Origin: DATAMF01 sp964472565
GTDB lineage: Bacteria > Chloroflexota > Anaerolineae > Aggregatilineales > Aggregatilineaceae
Direction of reading: 5' to 3'
NCBI GenBank assembly: GCA_964472565.1
Contig: CAYYNB010000001.1
Span: 1 to 64,000, forward strand
DNA: 64,000 nucleotides
A program made the translations under genes and the position numbers. The notes below the pieces were generated by a model. The model searched no databases and was not told where the DNA came from. It saw only the letters and a list, made by a program, of their open reading frames with translations. Positions within the stretch are counted from its first letter, which is position 1. Every line of letters starts with the position of its first letter. Of the stretch, positions 52,275 through 63,200 are shown piece after piece.

Positions 52275-53180
52275 ATGACGGACGAACTTGCAGGTCTGAT
52301 AGAACAATTAAAAATGGTGGGCGAAGAACCGGACGCGACGCTGATGGATCAAATTCGGGCGTGGGGGACAGCCGCCATCGAGCCGCTGATGGCTGTCGCC
52401 GTCGATCCTGAACTGAATGAAGCAGAAACAGAAAGTGCGGAGGTCTGGACACCGATCCACGCGATTCAGATTCTGGTCGATCTGGAATTAGACGCTGATC
52501 GGATCACGCGGCTGCTTCATCTGGTCGAAGCTTACCCGGATGATGATTGGCTCAGCGAAACCCTGATCGAAGCCATGCCACGCCTGGGTGAACGGGCGAT
52601 TGATCCCTGTATGGCGGTGTGGCGGGACCGCACGCGGACTGAACATACGCGCAATGTGGGAGCGAGTATCCTGGAAACGGTTGCCAAAGAGCAGTCCGAT
52701 TTGCGAGGGCGAATAGGGGCCGAGATCATGCAGGCGCTGGCTGCGCTGGACCCCGATCTCGAAACAGACGCTGATTGGGGACCCAATGCCTTTTTGCTTA
52801 TGGCGCTGGCTGAAACCCGGCTGGAAAGCGCCGTCCCGATTATCCGGCAGATGTTCGAGCAGAAACGGGTGGATGAAATGATATCGGGGTTGGATTGGCT
52901 GCTGGCTACGGTGGCGGGACTCGATCCGATGGAACAGTATAGAGGTCAAAGGGCTACTGGGCGATTTGATTTTCGTCGCTTTCTAGAAGCGCGGCCTCCG
53001 GCTCCGCTGCCACCTTATCCGGGTTGGGATTTACCCCCCGCGCCGCCTCACATTGAAACGTATATTGCGCCCAAGCGCCCCGGACGGAATGAGCCATGCT
53101 GGTGCGGCAGCGGCAAAAAATATAAAAAATGTCATCTGAAAGAAGACGAGATGAACGACCGAAACGCACGGTCTCAGTAG
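52275..53180 (+). CDS. Helical-repeat protein with C-terminal SEC-C zinc motif
   Basis: A 301-residue protein. Residues ~1-235 are all-helical with repeating units (IEPLMAVAVDPEL, ERAIDPCMAVWRD, ESAVPIIRQMFEQ) like HEAT repeats. The C-terminus has a Pro-rich stretch and the SEC-C zinc-binding motif GRNEPCWCGSGKKYKKCH (residues ~270-290). SEC-C motifs occur at the end of SecA and in many proteins tied to ribosomes or other partners. GGGGAGAG precedes ATG 52275. Role unknown. A long bidirectional terminator follows. Confidence 0.82.
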   Translation: MTDELAGLIEQLKMVGEEPDATLMDQIRAWGTAAIEPLMAVAVDPELNEAETESAEVWTPIHAIQILVDLELDADRITRLLHLVEAYPDDDWLSETLIEAMPRLGERAIDPCMAVWRDRTRTEHTRNVGASILETVAKEQSDLRGRIGAEIMQALAALDPDLETDADWGPNAFLLMALAETRLESAVPIIRQMFEQKRVDEMISGLDWLLATVAGLDPMEQYRGQRATGRFDFRRFLEARPPAPLPPYPGWDLPPAPPHIETYIAPKRPGRNEPCWCGSGKKYKKCHLKEDEMNDRNARSQ

Positions 53181-53202
53181 AAACGCAGCCAAGCATTTGT
53201 AA

Positions 53203-53238
53203 AAATAGACAAGGGGCCTCAAAGCCCCTTGTCTATTT
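53203..53238. terminator. Bidirectional terminator between SEC-C and L,D-transpeptidase genes
   Basis: AAATAGACAAGGGGC-CTCAAA-GCCCCTTGTCTATTT forms a perfect 15-bp stem with a 6-base loop. The A/T ends give a T-run on both strands. It lies between the convergent genes 52275-53180 and 53254-54393. Confidence 0.9.
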
Positions 53239-53253
53239 GACTTCAGGTGGAAA

Positions 53254-54393
53254 TTACCACTGCACATGGACCGGGGTGCCGACTTCGGCCCAACTGAAGA
53301 ACCATTCGGCTTCGGGAGTTGGCATGTTGACACAGCCATGACTCATCGGCACGCCAAAATTGCTGTGCCAATAGGTGCCATGCAGGGAATACCCCTGGTA
53401 AAAATACATCACATAGGGCACGCCGGGCAGATAGTAGCCGGGGCCGGACATGGTTTGGGATGTGTATTTCACATACACGCGGTAGTCCCCCATGACCGTA
53501 GGGAAGTCGTAGGTGCCCGTGGAAACGGGCGTCGAGCGCAGCAGTTGGCCGTTTTCGTAGGCGTAGGTCATTTGATCGCTCAAATCCACCACGACCTGTT
53601 TGCCAGTGGTGATGGTCGGTGCAGCGGCGCTGGCGGGCGTGTAGGAGGCGGGTTGAAGATAGCCGCCCTGCCCATCATCCACAGCCGGGATGATCAACGT
53701 CTGCCCGGCGTAGATATGGTTGGGATCGGTGATGCTGTTGGCGCGGGCGATAGTCGGCCAGCTAATACCATAGATGCGCCCAATCGCGGCCAGATTTTCA
53801 CCTGCCTGGACGACATGGGTTCGTTCGGTTCCGGTGCTGACCGCGGGTGAAGGGTTGGGGATTGTGGTCGTCGTGGTTTCAACGGGCGGCGCTACCGCAG
53901 GCGCACCGGGTGAGGTCGAGCCGGGGATCAAGAGTTGTTGGCCGTAGTAGATGGTGTTGGCGTCGTAGATGCCGTTGGCGGCTGCAATATCGGTCCAATT
54001 GATGCCGTATAAGCGGGCAATGCTGGCTAAGGTTTCGCCAACCTGAATGGTGTGGTAAACCGGTGCGGTGGTCGTGGTCGTCGTGGCGACAGTGGTTGTG
54101 GCCGGCGCGGCGGCAACGGGGATGGCTGAGCCATCCGGGATGATCAAAACCTGTCCGGCATAGATATGGGTTGGATCGGTGATGCCATTGGCCGCGGCAA
54201 GCGTTTCAACTGTGGTATTATACCGGAGTGCAATCCGAAACAGATTTTCTCCGCTCTGGACCGTATGGGTCGTTCCGCCTGTTTGGGCGATGCTGGGGGT
54301 GGTCTGGAGCAGGGGAAGCAGAACAAGCAGCAGCGTAGATGCGAGGATGATGGCCGGACGAAGCAGTTTCCGGTGTGATGTGGCCCTTATCAT
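53254..54393 (-). CDS. Secreted LysM-L,D-transpeptidase
   Basis: A 379-residue exported protein: signal peptide (~1-36), then three LysM domains (~41-88, 112-158, 191-237) each with a start like TVQSGENLFRIALRYN or TIQVGETLASIARLYG. The C-terminal YkuD domain (~265-379) has HGTYWHSNFGVPMSHGCVNM. His-Gly-Cys in SHGCVNM is the catalytic Cys motif. L,D-transpeptidases cross-link or attach proteins to peptidoglycan; LysM binds the glycan. AGGGGAG precedes the ATG. It ends at a terminator shared with the SEC-C gene. Confidence 0.92.
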   Translation of the reverse strand: MIRATSHRKLLRPAIILASTLLLVLLPLLQTTPSIAQTGGTTHTVQSGENLFRIALRYNTTVETLAAANGITDPTHIYAGQVLIIPDGSAIPVAAAPATTTVATTTTTTAPVYHTIQVGETLASIARLYGINWTDIAAANGIYDANTIYYGQQLLIPGSTSPGAPAVAPPVETTTTTIPNPSPAVSTGTERTHVVQAGENLAAIGRIYGISWPTIARANSITDPNHIYAGQTLIIPAVDDGQGGYLQPASYTPASAAAPTITTGKQVVVDLSDQMTYAYENGQLLRSTPVSTGTYDFPTVMGDYRVYVKYTSQTMSGPGYYLPGVPYVMYFYQGYSLHGTYWHSNFGVPMSHGCVNMPTPEAEWFFSWAEVGTPVHVQW

Positions 54394-54711
54394 ACGAATA
54401 ACTCCCCTGGTTATAGGATGCTCAATATTCTGAATTATAGCTTAAATCATGCAGGATGGAATGACTTATGCTCCACGACATCCCTATGCCAAAGTTGCAA
54501 AATCGTTTGTCGTAGAGCGGGCGTGTGTTGAGCGTCGGTTGCATGGATAAAAAAAGGGGTATGTTTAAGTTAGCCTGAATTCCTGGTGATATTTATAGAT
54601 GGAATAACATTTTTGTTGCCGAAATATAAACTGATGTTAGAATATCCGAAAGTACTATTTAAGACAAATGACCAATTCGTTACGCTACAATTAGAGAATA
54701 AAGGGGGTTTG
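54394..54711. other. A/T-rich divergent intergenic region before the glycosyltransferase genes
   Basis: Divergent spacer of 318 bases. It holds a -10 box for the L,D-transpeptidase at 54434 and the ribosome site of the first glycosyltransferase (AAAGGGGG, 54700-54707). An open reading frame runs in from 54586, but its first ~42 codons are A/T-rich and do not match a family; I treat them as leader. A TTGTTG...TTAGAAT pair near 54612-54641 is a weak promoter candidate. Confidence 0.5.
54434..54439 (-). promoter_or_regulatory. -10 box of the L,D-transpeptidase gene
   Basis: ATTATA here is a perfect TATAAT on the minus strand, giving a transcript start about 33 bases before the gene. The -35 position (ATTCCA) is a poor match. 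Confidence 0.4.
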
Positions 54712-55896
54712 TTGCACTACGATGTGGTGATGCTCGTGCTGAATGACGTTGCGCATGATGGTCGTGTGCTGCGTGAAGCATCTGCGCTCGCTGGTGACGG
54801 CTGGCGCGTTCTCGTCGTGGGGACGCAGCGGGCCAACGGTTCACTGCCTGACCGTGAACAACGCGACGGGTTTGATTTATGGCGCGTGCGGTATGGTGGG
54901 TATGGCGCAAGTCTGCGGCGGCCCTGGCGGTGGATGCGGCACGGCTTGCAGGCGGTTCAAATCTGGCGCACTTTGCGGCCTGTGCAGTCCCCGGTGTACC
55001 ATGCCCATGATCTCCCGGCGCTGCTGCTGCTCGGCCTGGTGCGGCGGCGGCTGGTGTATGATGCTCATGAACTCTTTCTGTTCCTCCCTCCGTATCCTTC
55101 CAAATGGATGAATCGCTGGCAGTCGGTGCAGCGGCCCTGGCTGATGCTGATCGAGCGACGATTGGCGCACCGGGCCGACGCTGTGCTGGGGTTGTGCGAG
55201 GCGCGAACGCGAGCAATGGCGCGCTGGTATCATATCCCGCGCCCGACGGTGATTCATAATATTGTTGATCCTGTTGATGACTGTGTTCCGGCTCCGGTTG
55301 ATCTGCGCACGGTGGTTGGGCCGGATCGTTTTATTGTGGTCCATACCGGGCATATTTCGGATCGAGGGCGCTGCCTGACCGAACTGGTTCAGGCGATGGC
55401 TTATGTGCCGGAACAGGTCGCCCTGGTCTTTGTAGGGTCGAGCGGCGAATGGGACCATTTGCACGAATTGGCGGTCCGGCTCGGCGTTGAAGCGCGCGTC
55501 AGCCGTATGCTGCCGGTTGCGCCGGATCAGGTGGCTGCTACCATCCGGCAGGCTGATGTTGCGGCTTGTGTGCTGCGGCCTCACGCCTATAATACGCGTG
55601 CTTCCGTTCCCAATAAATTATGGGAAGCAGTCGCGGCGGGAGTTCCGCTGGTGGCCGGGGATACCTTTGGGGTGCGGCGGCTAGTCAAGCGGTATGAACT
55701 GGGCGTGTTATGCGATCCCACCGATCCCCGCGCGATAGCGGCGGCGATTGAACGGATGATGGACCCGGCGGTGAGGAATTATTATCGTGAAAAAGTTGGC
55801 GCGGCGCAGAACGTGCTGCGCTGGGACAATGAAGCTGAAAAGTTGCGGATTATCTACCGGCGGCTGCTGGATGGAACTGATCGATGTGCAAAGTAG
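54712..55896 (+). CDS. Group 1/GT4-like glycosyltransferase, first of a pair
   Basis: A 394-residue GT-B fold glycosyltransferase. N-domain: VVMLVLNDVAHDGRVLREASALA, cited as NDVAHDGRVLREA, then HAHDLPALLLLG and VYDAHELF. C-domain: VVHTGHISDRGRCLTELVQA and VGSSGEWDHL, later VPNKLWEAVAAGVPLV and GVLCDPTDPRAIAAAIERMM. The start is uncertain: the TTG at 54712 sits after AAAGGGGG and begins the conserved sequence; an ATG at 54730 is possible. The 3' end overlaps the next gene by 13 bp. Probably makes surface polysaccharide or glycosylates an envelope protein (inference). Confidence 0.82.
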   Translation: MHYDVVMLVLNDVAHDGRVLREASALAGDGWRVLVVGTQRANGSLPDREQRDGFDLWRVRYGGYGASLRRPWRWMRHGLQAVQIWRTLRPVQSPVYHAHDLPALLLLGLVRRRLVYDAHELFLFLPPYPSKWMNRWQSVQRPWLMLIERRLAHRADAVLGLCEARTRAMARWYHIPRPTVIHNIVDPVDDCVPAPVDLRTVVGPDRFIVVHTGHISDRGRCLTELVQAMAYVPEQVALVFVGSSGEWDHLHELAVRLGVEARVSRMLPVAPDQVAATIRQADVAACVLRPHAYNTRASVPNKLWEAVAAGVPLVAGDTFGVRRLVKRYELGVLCDPTDPRAIAAAIERMMDPAVRNYYREKVGAAQNVLRWDNEAEKLRIIYRRLLDGTDRCAK

Positions 55897-57104
55897 CGAT
55901 GCTGGTAACGAATGGATATGGCCCTGACTGGCGCGTTCAGAAGGAAGCCCATACGTTGGCCCTGGCCGGACACCGGGTAACGGTGATCGCCTGGGATCGC
56001 ACCCAACTTTATGCTCCGCACCAGATTGAGCATACGCCTGATGTTTTGCGCGCGGCGCTGGATGGCTGGCAGTGGGCCGCCCAACAGCCGCCCGAACCTG
56101 TTGCGATTGTGCGGATTGGCGTGTCGGCGGGGTATCGGACGGGAAGACCGCTGCTGCGGACGATGCCGCGTTTCTGGCTGCGGGCGCTGAATGAACTCCG
56201 CCGGATTCAGCCGGACATCGTACATGCGCATGATCTGGATACTGTACCGGTGGCGTATTTATATGCGCAGCGGGCGGGTATTCCGGTGATCTATGATGCG
56301 CACGAATATTATGCGGGGATGGTCCGGGACAATCTGGGGGTGGGGTTGGCGGCGCTGCTGGATCGGATGGACGGCTGGTACAGCCCACGCGTGACAGCGA
56401 TGCTGGCGATGAGTGAGCGGTTGGTGAAACGGCACCGGGATATGGGGGCGAAGGTCTGGTTTGTGTCGAACAGCCAGCCCCTGGTGGATCGGGCCGGGCT
56501 GGTTCAAAAGGGCGCGGCGCGACGGCAGCAGTGGCATATCCCCGCTGAGGCGCTGCTGCTCGTATATGTCGGGTATCTCAACCCGGATCGGTTGTTAAGC
56601 ATTATTTTGGAGGCGGTGCCGCGCCGCGAGAATGTGTGGCTGGTGATCGGCGGTGATGGCCCGCAGCGGACGCTGGTTGAAGCCGCTGCTGCTGGCTGCC
56701 CGCGTATAAAATACGTGGGGTGGGTGCCGCAGCAGGAAGTGGCGGAAATGGTGGCAGCGGGCGACGTGGTGTATTATGGCCTGAATGCGGCGGTGGAGAA
56801 TGTGAATTATTCGCTCTCGAATCTGGCGCTGTTTGCACTTTCGACGGGGCGTCCTATTCTGACGACGCCGGTAGGGGAGGTGGCCGAAGTGGTTGAACGG
56901 GAAGACTGCGGGGTTGTGATGGCAACTTCGACGACTGATGCTGCCGAACAGGCGCTGGGCCAGCTTGAAGACGCGCCGCGCCGCGCCCGCTGGACCGAAC
57001 ACGCATCGTACCTGGGGGAGACTAAATATCACTGGCGGATGGCGGCGGATCAGTTGATGGATGCTTATGCCAGCGCCATTGAAAAAAAACGTGTACAATT
57101 TTGA
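55884..57104 (+). CDS. Group 1/GT4-like glycosyltransferase, second of a pair
   Basis: A 406-residue GT-B glycosyltransferase related to its neighbour. N-domain: VAMLVTNGYGPDWRVQKEAHTLALAGH, cited as YGPDWRVQKEAHTL; VHAHDLDTVPVAYL and VIYDAHEYY. C-domain: VYVGYLNPDRLLSII, VIGGDGPQRTLVEAA, YVGWVPQQEVAEMVA and NLALFALSTGRPILTTPVGE. The ATG overlaps the upstream stop region by 13 bp, so the two genes are translationally linked. Similar HDL and YDAHE motifs in both suggest duplication. They may decorate the giant DUF11 protein encoded immediately downstream (inference). Confidence 0.85.
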   Translation: MCKVAMLVTNGYGPDWRVQKEAHTLALAGHRVTVIAWDRTQLYAPHQIEHTPDVLRAALDGWQWAAQQPPEPVAIVRIGVSAGYRTGRPLLRTMPRFWLRALNELRRIQPDIVHAHDLDTVPVAYLYAQRAGIPVIYDAHEYYAGMVRDNLGVGLAALLDRMDGWYSPRVTAMLAMSERLVKRHRDMGAKVWFVSNSQPLVDRAGLVQKGAARRQQWHIPAEALLLVYVGYLNPDRLLSIILEAVPRRENVWLVIGGDGPQRTLVEAAAAGCPRIKYVGWVPQQEVAEMVAAGDVVYYGLNAAVENVNYSLSNLALFALSTGRPILTTPVGEVAEVVEREDCGVVMATSTTDAAEQALGQLEDAPRRARWTEHASYLGETKYHWRMAADQLMDAYASAIEKKRVQF

Positions 57105-57240
57105 ACGAATTTTCACATCATCTGCATAGAGTCTTGAGGGCATTCATGATACGCTGTAAATTAGGGCTTTTGCCTTGTTTATCAAGTCGCAAGTTGGGTC
57201 TTATCCCCTGGCGGGGCTTAATTAATAAATAGGAGTCCCT

Positions 57241-60200
57241 ATGCGCAGAAAAATGGTCTCGTGTTTTCGTGCATTATTCGTTCTAATACTTCTTCTCACC
57301 AGTCAGGCGCAGATGGTGCTGGCGGCGGACAAGCCAGAACCAGCGCCCGCCGCGCCTGCCAGCGCTGCATCCAATGCCGACCCGGCGGAGTGGCAGCTTC
57401 CGTTCCGGCAAAATGAATTCTCGTGCAAGACCTGGGTCAATACCTTTATCGTGACGGCTCTGCCGCCCACCGGCCCGGATATTGCACAGGCGGGGAATGC
57501 GGTCACGCCCTATGGAGCGACCCTGGAAGATCCCGCGCTGGAACATGAGGTAGGCGATGTCGTCAAGGTTCTGACGGTTATTCAGAACGTGACCGGCTCG
57601 ACCAATACCCCGCCGAACTGTACGGGGACGCCCGAAACGCTGACCTCGATGACGGCGAACCTCGCTTTGTTTGATGGGATGGGGCCGACTTTCCCGTATA
57701 CCAGCATCACCCTAAATCTGACTTTCCCCGGTGAGGCGGGTACGCTGCCGGATGGTCAGATTGCATGGTCACTGCTCAATTACACCATTCCATCCACGCT
57801 TCAGAATAATCTGGTGATCGATACGCGGATGAACGCTATGGACGCGGCGACGCCGACGCCGAATCTGGTGGAAGACACCGACTCGGATGATACAGTGATC
57901 GTTGTTGGTCCCGGCTTCCGGGTGGTCTCGTTTAATCCTGAAGTCAGCGCAGCGGCTCCGGGTGCGTTTGTCAACTTCACGATCATCATCCAGAACACGC
58001 GCGGAACGGCTATTACCGCAATAGGCGTCGTGTCGCCCGTCAATGCGTTTATTGGGGGGTGTCATGAGCCGAGCGGCTTCTCCGGCTCGAAATGGGTTGA
58101 GTCGCCGGGACAGGACCCCATTCCGGGGGGGCAAATTGTAACCAATGCGCTGGCCGAATGTACCTTTAGCACGCAGATTCCGGCTGATCCTGCGCCGGAA
58201 TCCTTTAGTGTTATGGGTGAATTGACGGCGACTGATACGAATTTAAGAACCGCTGTCGTGCAGGTAACAAGCGCGGCGGTGAATGTCAATCTGCCCGCGA
58301 TTGCGGTCCAGAAGACCGTAAACAGTATCAAACGCGGGGCGGTGGTCGTGCAGCCGCCCGCCGCGATTGGTGATGTCATTTCATACGACATTGTCGTTGA
58401 GAACACTGGCGAAATTCCGGTCAACAATATTCTGATCAATGACAGCCTGACCGGGCCGATTTTTATCAGCCCCAGCACTGAACTGCTGCCGGGTGAGGAA
58501 CTCCCGGTGACGGCAACCTATGTGGTTCAGTCGGGAGGACAGGACCCGCTCGCTAATCAGGTCACGGTGACCGCGCTGGGTACTTCGGGCGGGCAGAAGG
58601 TGAACGCGAGCGCGGTTGCCACTGTCGATATTCTGGACTCGGCCTTAGAGGTTGATCTCCAGGCACTGGACCCGGCCACCGGCGACCCGGTGACAACACG
58701 CGTGGTCGGGCAGACGATTCGTTATGCGATGGTGCTGCACAATTCCGGCACCGCCACCATTACCGGCATCAGCTATGTTAACCTGACCGGCTCCCTTTAT
58801 ACCTTTGGCGCTGAGCCGAATCTGAATAACCTGTCGCTGACAGGGGGTGAAACCTCTGTTGTTTACGAGTGGCTGTATACTATCGCCGACCTTGATCCTG
58901 AATACAATATCCCGACGCCGGACCCCCTGATCAGTACGGTCAAGGTGAAGGGTACGGCGAACGGGACGCTGGTATTTGCCCAAGATGCCGCGACGGTGGA
59001 CCTGACCAGCGAGGATTTTGCTTTTAGCGTGATCCTCCTTCAGCCCACCACACCCTCGGTTCTGCGCGGTAGTGAAGTCGTCTATCAGGTGTCGGTTGCC
59101 AATTTGAACGGCACGGCCCCGATCTGCAATGTGCGGGTGGATCAATATCGCATCGATCCGGATACCGGACTCGAAACGCTGATTGTGCCCAACCTGCCGC
59201 TGGCCTGGCCTGGTACGCCGGGGCAGTTGGCCGCAGCAGGCACATCGGGGGATGCGGCCAGCGGCCTGTCTACCTATCTGGTGACGGGGCAGGACAAAGA
59301 CCCGCTGCATATGGTCTTCAAGGTCACGGCCACAACCGGATGCCCAACGGGCGGTACAACGCTGAGTGACCGGACCAGCATTGTGTTGGATATTTCCGAG
59401 GCACAGGTCAACGCGAGTCTGGTGGCGAACCTGGGATCGGATAATCTGGCGGAAGTGGGCGAGACGATCACATTCACCTATCTGGCGCAAAATGTGGGGA
59501 CGGTGCTGATCCGCAACCTGGCGGCCAGCTACTGCCTGCCCACGCGAACCGATCCGATAGTGTGCGATCAAGACCTGAGCCTGACGCGGACTTCATTGGG
59601 GTCGTTTGAAGATACAACCGGCTCCTTCGATGTGCCGATTCTGGCGGTGGATGCCGATGCCAACCCGTTTGTGGTGTTGGTGACACTGACCGGTCTGGAC
59701 CAGAAGGGCAATAACCTGTCGATTGTGACCTCGCTGCCGGTGCAAATTGCTTCCGACAAGCTGAAAGCGTCACTGACCGGCCCGGCGTCGGCAGTGGTTG
59801 GTGATAATGTCAACTTCCTGTACAGCATTGTCTATGAAGATAACCCGGACAGCACGGTGACACTTCAGGACGTGGTGGTGTACGACATGCGCACCCCCAC
59901 CACCGTTGATGACCCGGCGGACATTTATAATGTTGATCATGCTGTGGTGGGCACATATGCCCTGCTGTATGCCAATTCGCCGGTAAACGGCTCGTTCTTC
60001 CACCGGATTTTGCAAAGTGAGGTGGAAAAGGACATCTACACCCAGCGCCTGCGTGTTAAGGCGAAGATCGGCGGTTCGACGATTACCGGGACCGCTGAAC
60101 TGGATGTCACGATTGTGCCGATTATTGGCGTGTTGAAGACTGGCCCCACCCAGCGGATTGCCGGGCAGGAGGTGCAGTACGATATCACAATCACCAATAA

Positions 60201-63200
60201 CTCGGTTGAACAAACGGTGACGCTGACCGACGTTCAGGATTCGGTGCTGGAAGCATCACCGTACAATATTCCGGTGAACGTGACCGACTTTGTCCCCAGC
60301 GTCCTGAGTCCAGGGCAAAACGTCAGCCACAGCTATACAATCCCGGCGGTTGAGGCCACACCGACCCCGCTGCTGAATATCTTTGTGGCAACGGGCACCC
60401 GTTCGTATGATGGGGCCAGCGTTTCCGGCTCGGATGACTGGTCGATTGAAATCGGCTGTCCCATCGGCTTCCTGTTGGATGTTCAAAACATCGATGACCG
60501 GGTCGCACCGATGGAACCGGATGATGTGTTGGGTGAATGGCTGCGCTGGAATATTCGCGTAGTGAACATCACCGACAGCGCTATTGATAACATTGTGGTC
60601 ACGGATACACTCGGCAGTCTCAATGTCAACGTCGGCACGCTGGCCTCGAAGGGGTATTATGATTTACCGGCCTTCGAGAGACAGATTACCAATCAATACT
60701 ACGGCGCTGGCGAAGACTTTATGGGTACGACGCTGACCGCCACCTTCTCTGGTGGTCCCGGCATGCCCGCTCAATGCGTTGCGCCGGTCAAGTATCAGGT
60801 CTACAGCCCGATCTACATCATGAAACTGCCGGATCCGATTGTGGCCTTCACGGGCGAGACGGTGCGTTATCATTTCTACCTGGGCAATGTGACGGAAATG
60901 GACGACCCGCCGGAATATGAGCCGACAGCCTGGTATATTAATCAGGTGTCGGACCCGATGCTGGTCCCGAATCCCATTCCATTTGACTTTAACCGCAACG
61001 GGAGCATTGCGCCGAATGAAACTGCGGGCGCGCTGCCGCCGACCAATGATGATCCGCTTGATCTGTTGAATGGGCCGCTGTACAACTACATCGACTACGA
61101 AATCCAGCCCGCCGATCCAGACGAACTGACCAATACGGTTACGGCGGAATTCCCCGACCCGGCGGACCCTGACTTTACGTTCTATACGTGGTGGGACGCG
61201 GTGGTGTATACGGGCGATGCGCTGGAAATCAAGAAGGTTCCGAGCACTACCCAGGCTTCACCAGGCGTCGTTGTCACCTATGACTATTCGATCCAGAATG
61301 TCAGCCCATATCTGATCCAAAACATCACATTTGTTGATGACCGGATCGGCGATCTCACGCCACTGTTGACAACCCAATCGCTCAATCCGGGCGATCCGCC
61401 GATCCTCATCGAAGGGATCGAATATACGATCAAGGTGAACGATCCCGACCCGGTGACGAACACGGCAACGGCTGAGGGTGACATTGTTTTGGACCCCGCA
61501 CAGCCGCCCAAGCATATCACCAGCGCGGCTACGGCCTCGGTAGACCTGATCGATCCCGATGTCACCATCGACAAGTACCCGCTCTATATTGACGATACCC
61601 CGCTGCCGGATGCTTTGCCGGTCAGCCAGCCGGATGGTCAATTCGAGGGGCATGTTGGTGAAAACATCAAATACTGCTTTACCCTTACCAATAACAACAC
61701 CACCACCGGCCCGGATCGGCCCTATGTGGGTGATCTGAAACTTCAGGACCTGACCCTGGATGCAACCGGTGTCGCGCTGCAAAGCCAGTTTGAGGCGGCC
61801 CTGGATGCGCTGGGCACACCTTATGGTCCGCGCTACGTGGAAGTGGATGGGGTGCGTTCCTACCGCCTGTACGCGGGTGAAACCGTAACCTTCTGCTTTG
61901 GCACCCCGCGCCAGTTGACCCGTGCGCTGGGGGATCCGGTGCTCAACACCGTCGTGCTAGACGGTGTGGCGTCGAGCGGCGCGATTGTCCACGACGAAGA
62001 CGAAGCGGCGATTGACCTGCTTGGCACAGATATTATGATCACCAAGATTCCGTCGCAACCGCTGGCCTTTGTGGGCGAAGAGATCACCTATACCATTCGG
62101 ATCGAAAACGGCCAACCGCTGGCGAGCGGCAGCAATATCACGGATATTGTTGTGACCGATACATTCCAGAGTGGTGTTCCGGTTGAACTCGATCTGGCTG
62201 AGTTTGACTGGTCGCACAGTGGTATTGCGGGCACACCGGATGGCGAACTGGCACCGGGTGGTTATGCGCTCTATACCTACAGCTACACCATTCAATCCGG
62301 CGATCCTGATCCGCTCGAAAATGCCGCTACGGTAGAGGGTATTCTGAACAACGCCCAGATGGACCCCGTCGAGGACAGCACTCGCGCGGTGCTCGCCGTG
62401 ACAGAAAGCCAGCTTCTGGTGCGCAAGACGGCTTCACCGAGTATTGCACGTCCGGGTGACGAAGTGACCTATACCATCAGTATCGTAAACGTGGGCCAGA
62501 TTCAGGTCCAGGATATTGTGGTGGATGACGTGCAGTATGGCACCTCGACACACTACGAAGGCGTCATTGGGGTTGATCCCGGCGGCGCGCTGACCGACGA
62601 TACGCTGGACCCGTTTGTTGAAACGGCGTTTATCACCTACACGGCGACGATGCCCGATGCGGCAACGCTGGCGCTGTTCCCGGATCGTGACCCATATATC
62701 AACACTGTGACAGTCACGGGGAAAATCTTTGATGGAAGCGGTCAGCCGCTGCCCGATGTCGTTTCGACGGCAACCGCTTCGGTTGACATTTTGCAGCCGA
62801 ACGTCCGCATCTCGAAATCACCGGAAGTCGAAGCCTCGACGCCGGGCGGGAATGTGCTGTATACCATTACCATCACGAATATCGGCGGGCCGAGCGAAAC
62901 GCTCGAAGGGTTAATCTTCACAGATATTGCCAGCGACCCGCCTGTTAGTATCGCGCTCGATACAGTATGCGCGGTGCCAGCCGACTGTACGTTCCGGTAT
63001 GGCCCAGAGCCGTACACCGACTCGGATGGCAACGGCACACTCGATCAAGCAAACCCGCTGAATAATCAGCCCTACGATCCGGCGCACGGGTTGCAGTCCC
63101 GCGAACAACTCACCGGAACTATTCAGGTGGTGGTGCCGGATGACTTCGCCCTGAGTGAATTCACGAACGTGGTTGAGATTCGGGCGCATGTCCGGGCCAG

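Noticed and set aside
54586..54711. 42 extra N-terminal codons for the first glycosyltransferase
   Set aside because: The segment is A/T-rich, unlike the gene, lacks a ribosome site at 54586 and precedes the conserved N-terminus; AAAGGGGG sits right before the TTG at 54712.
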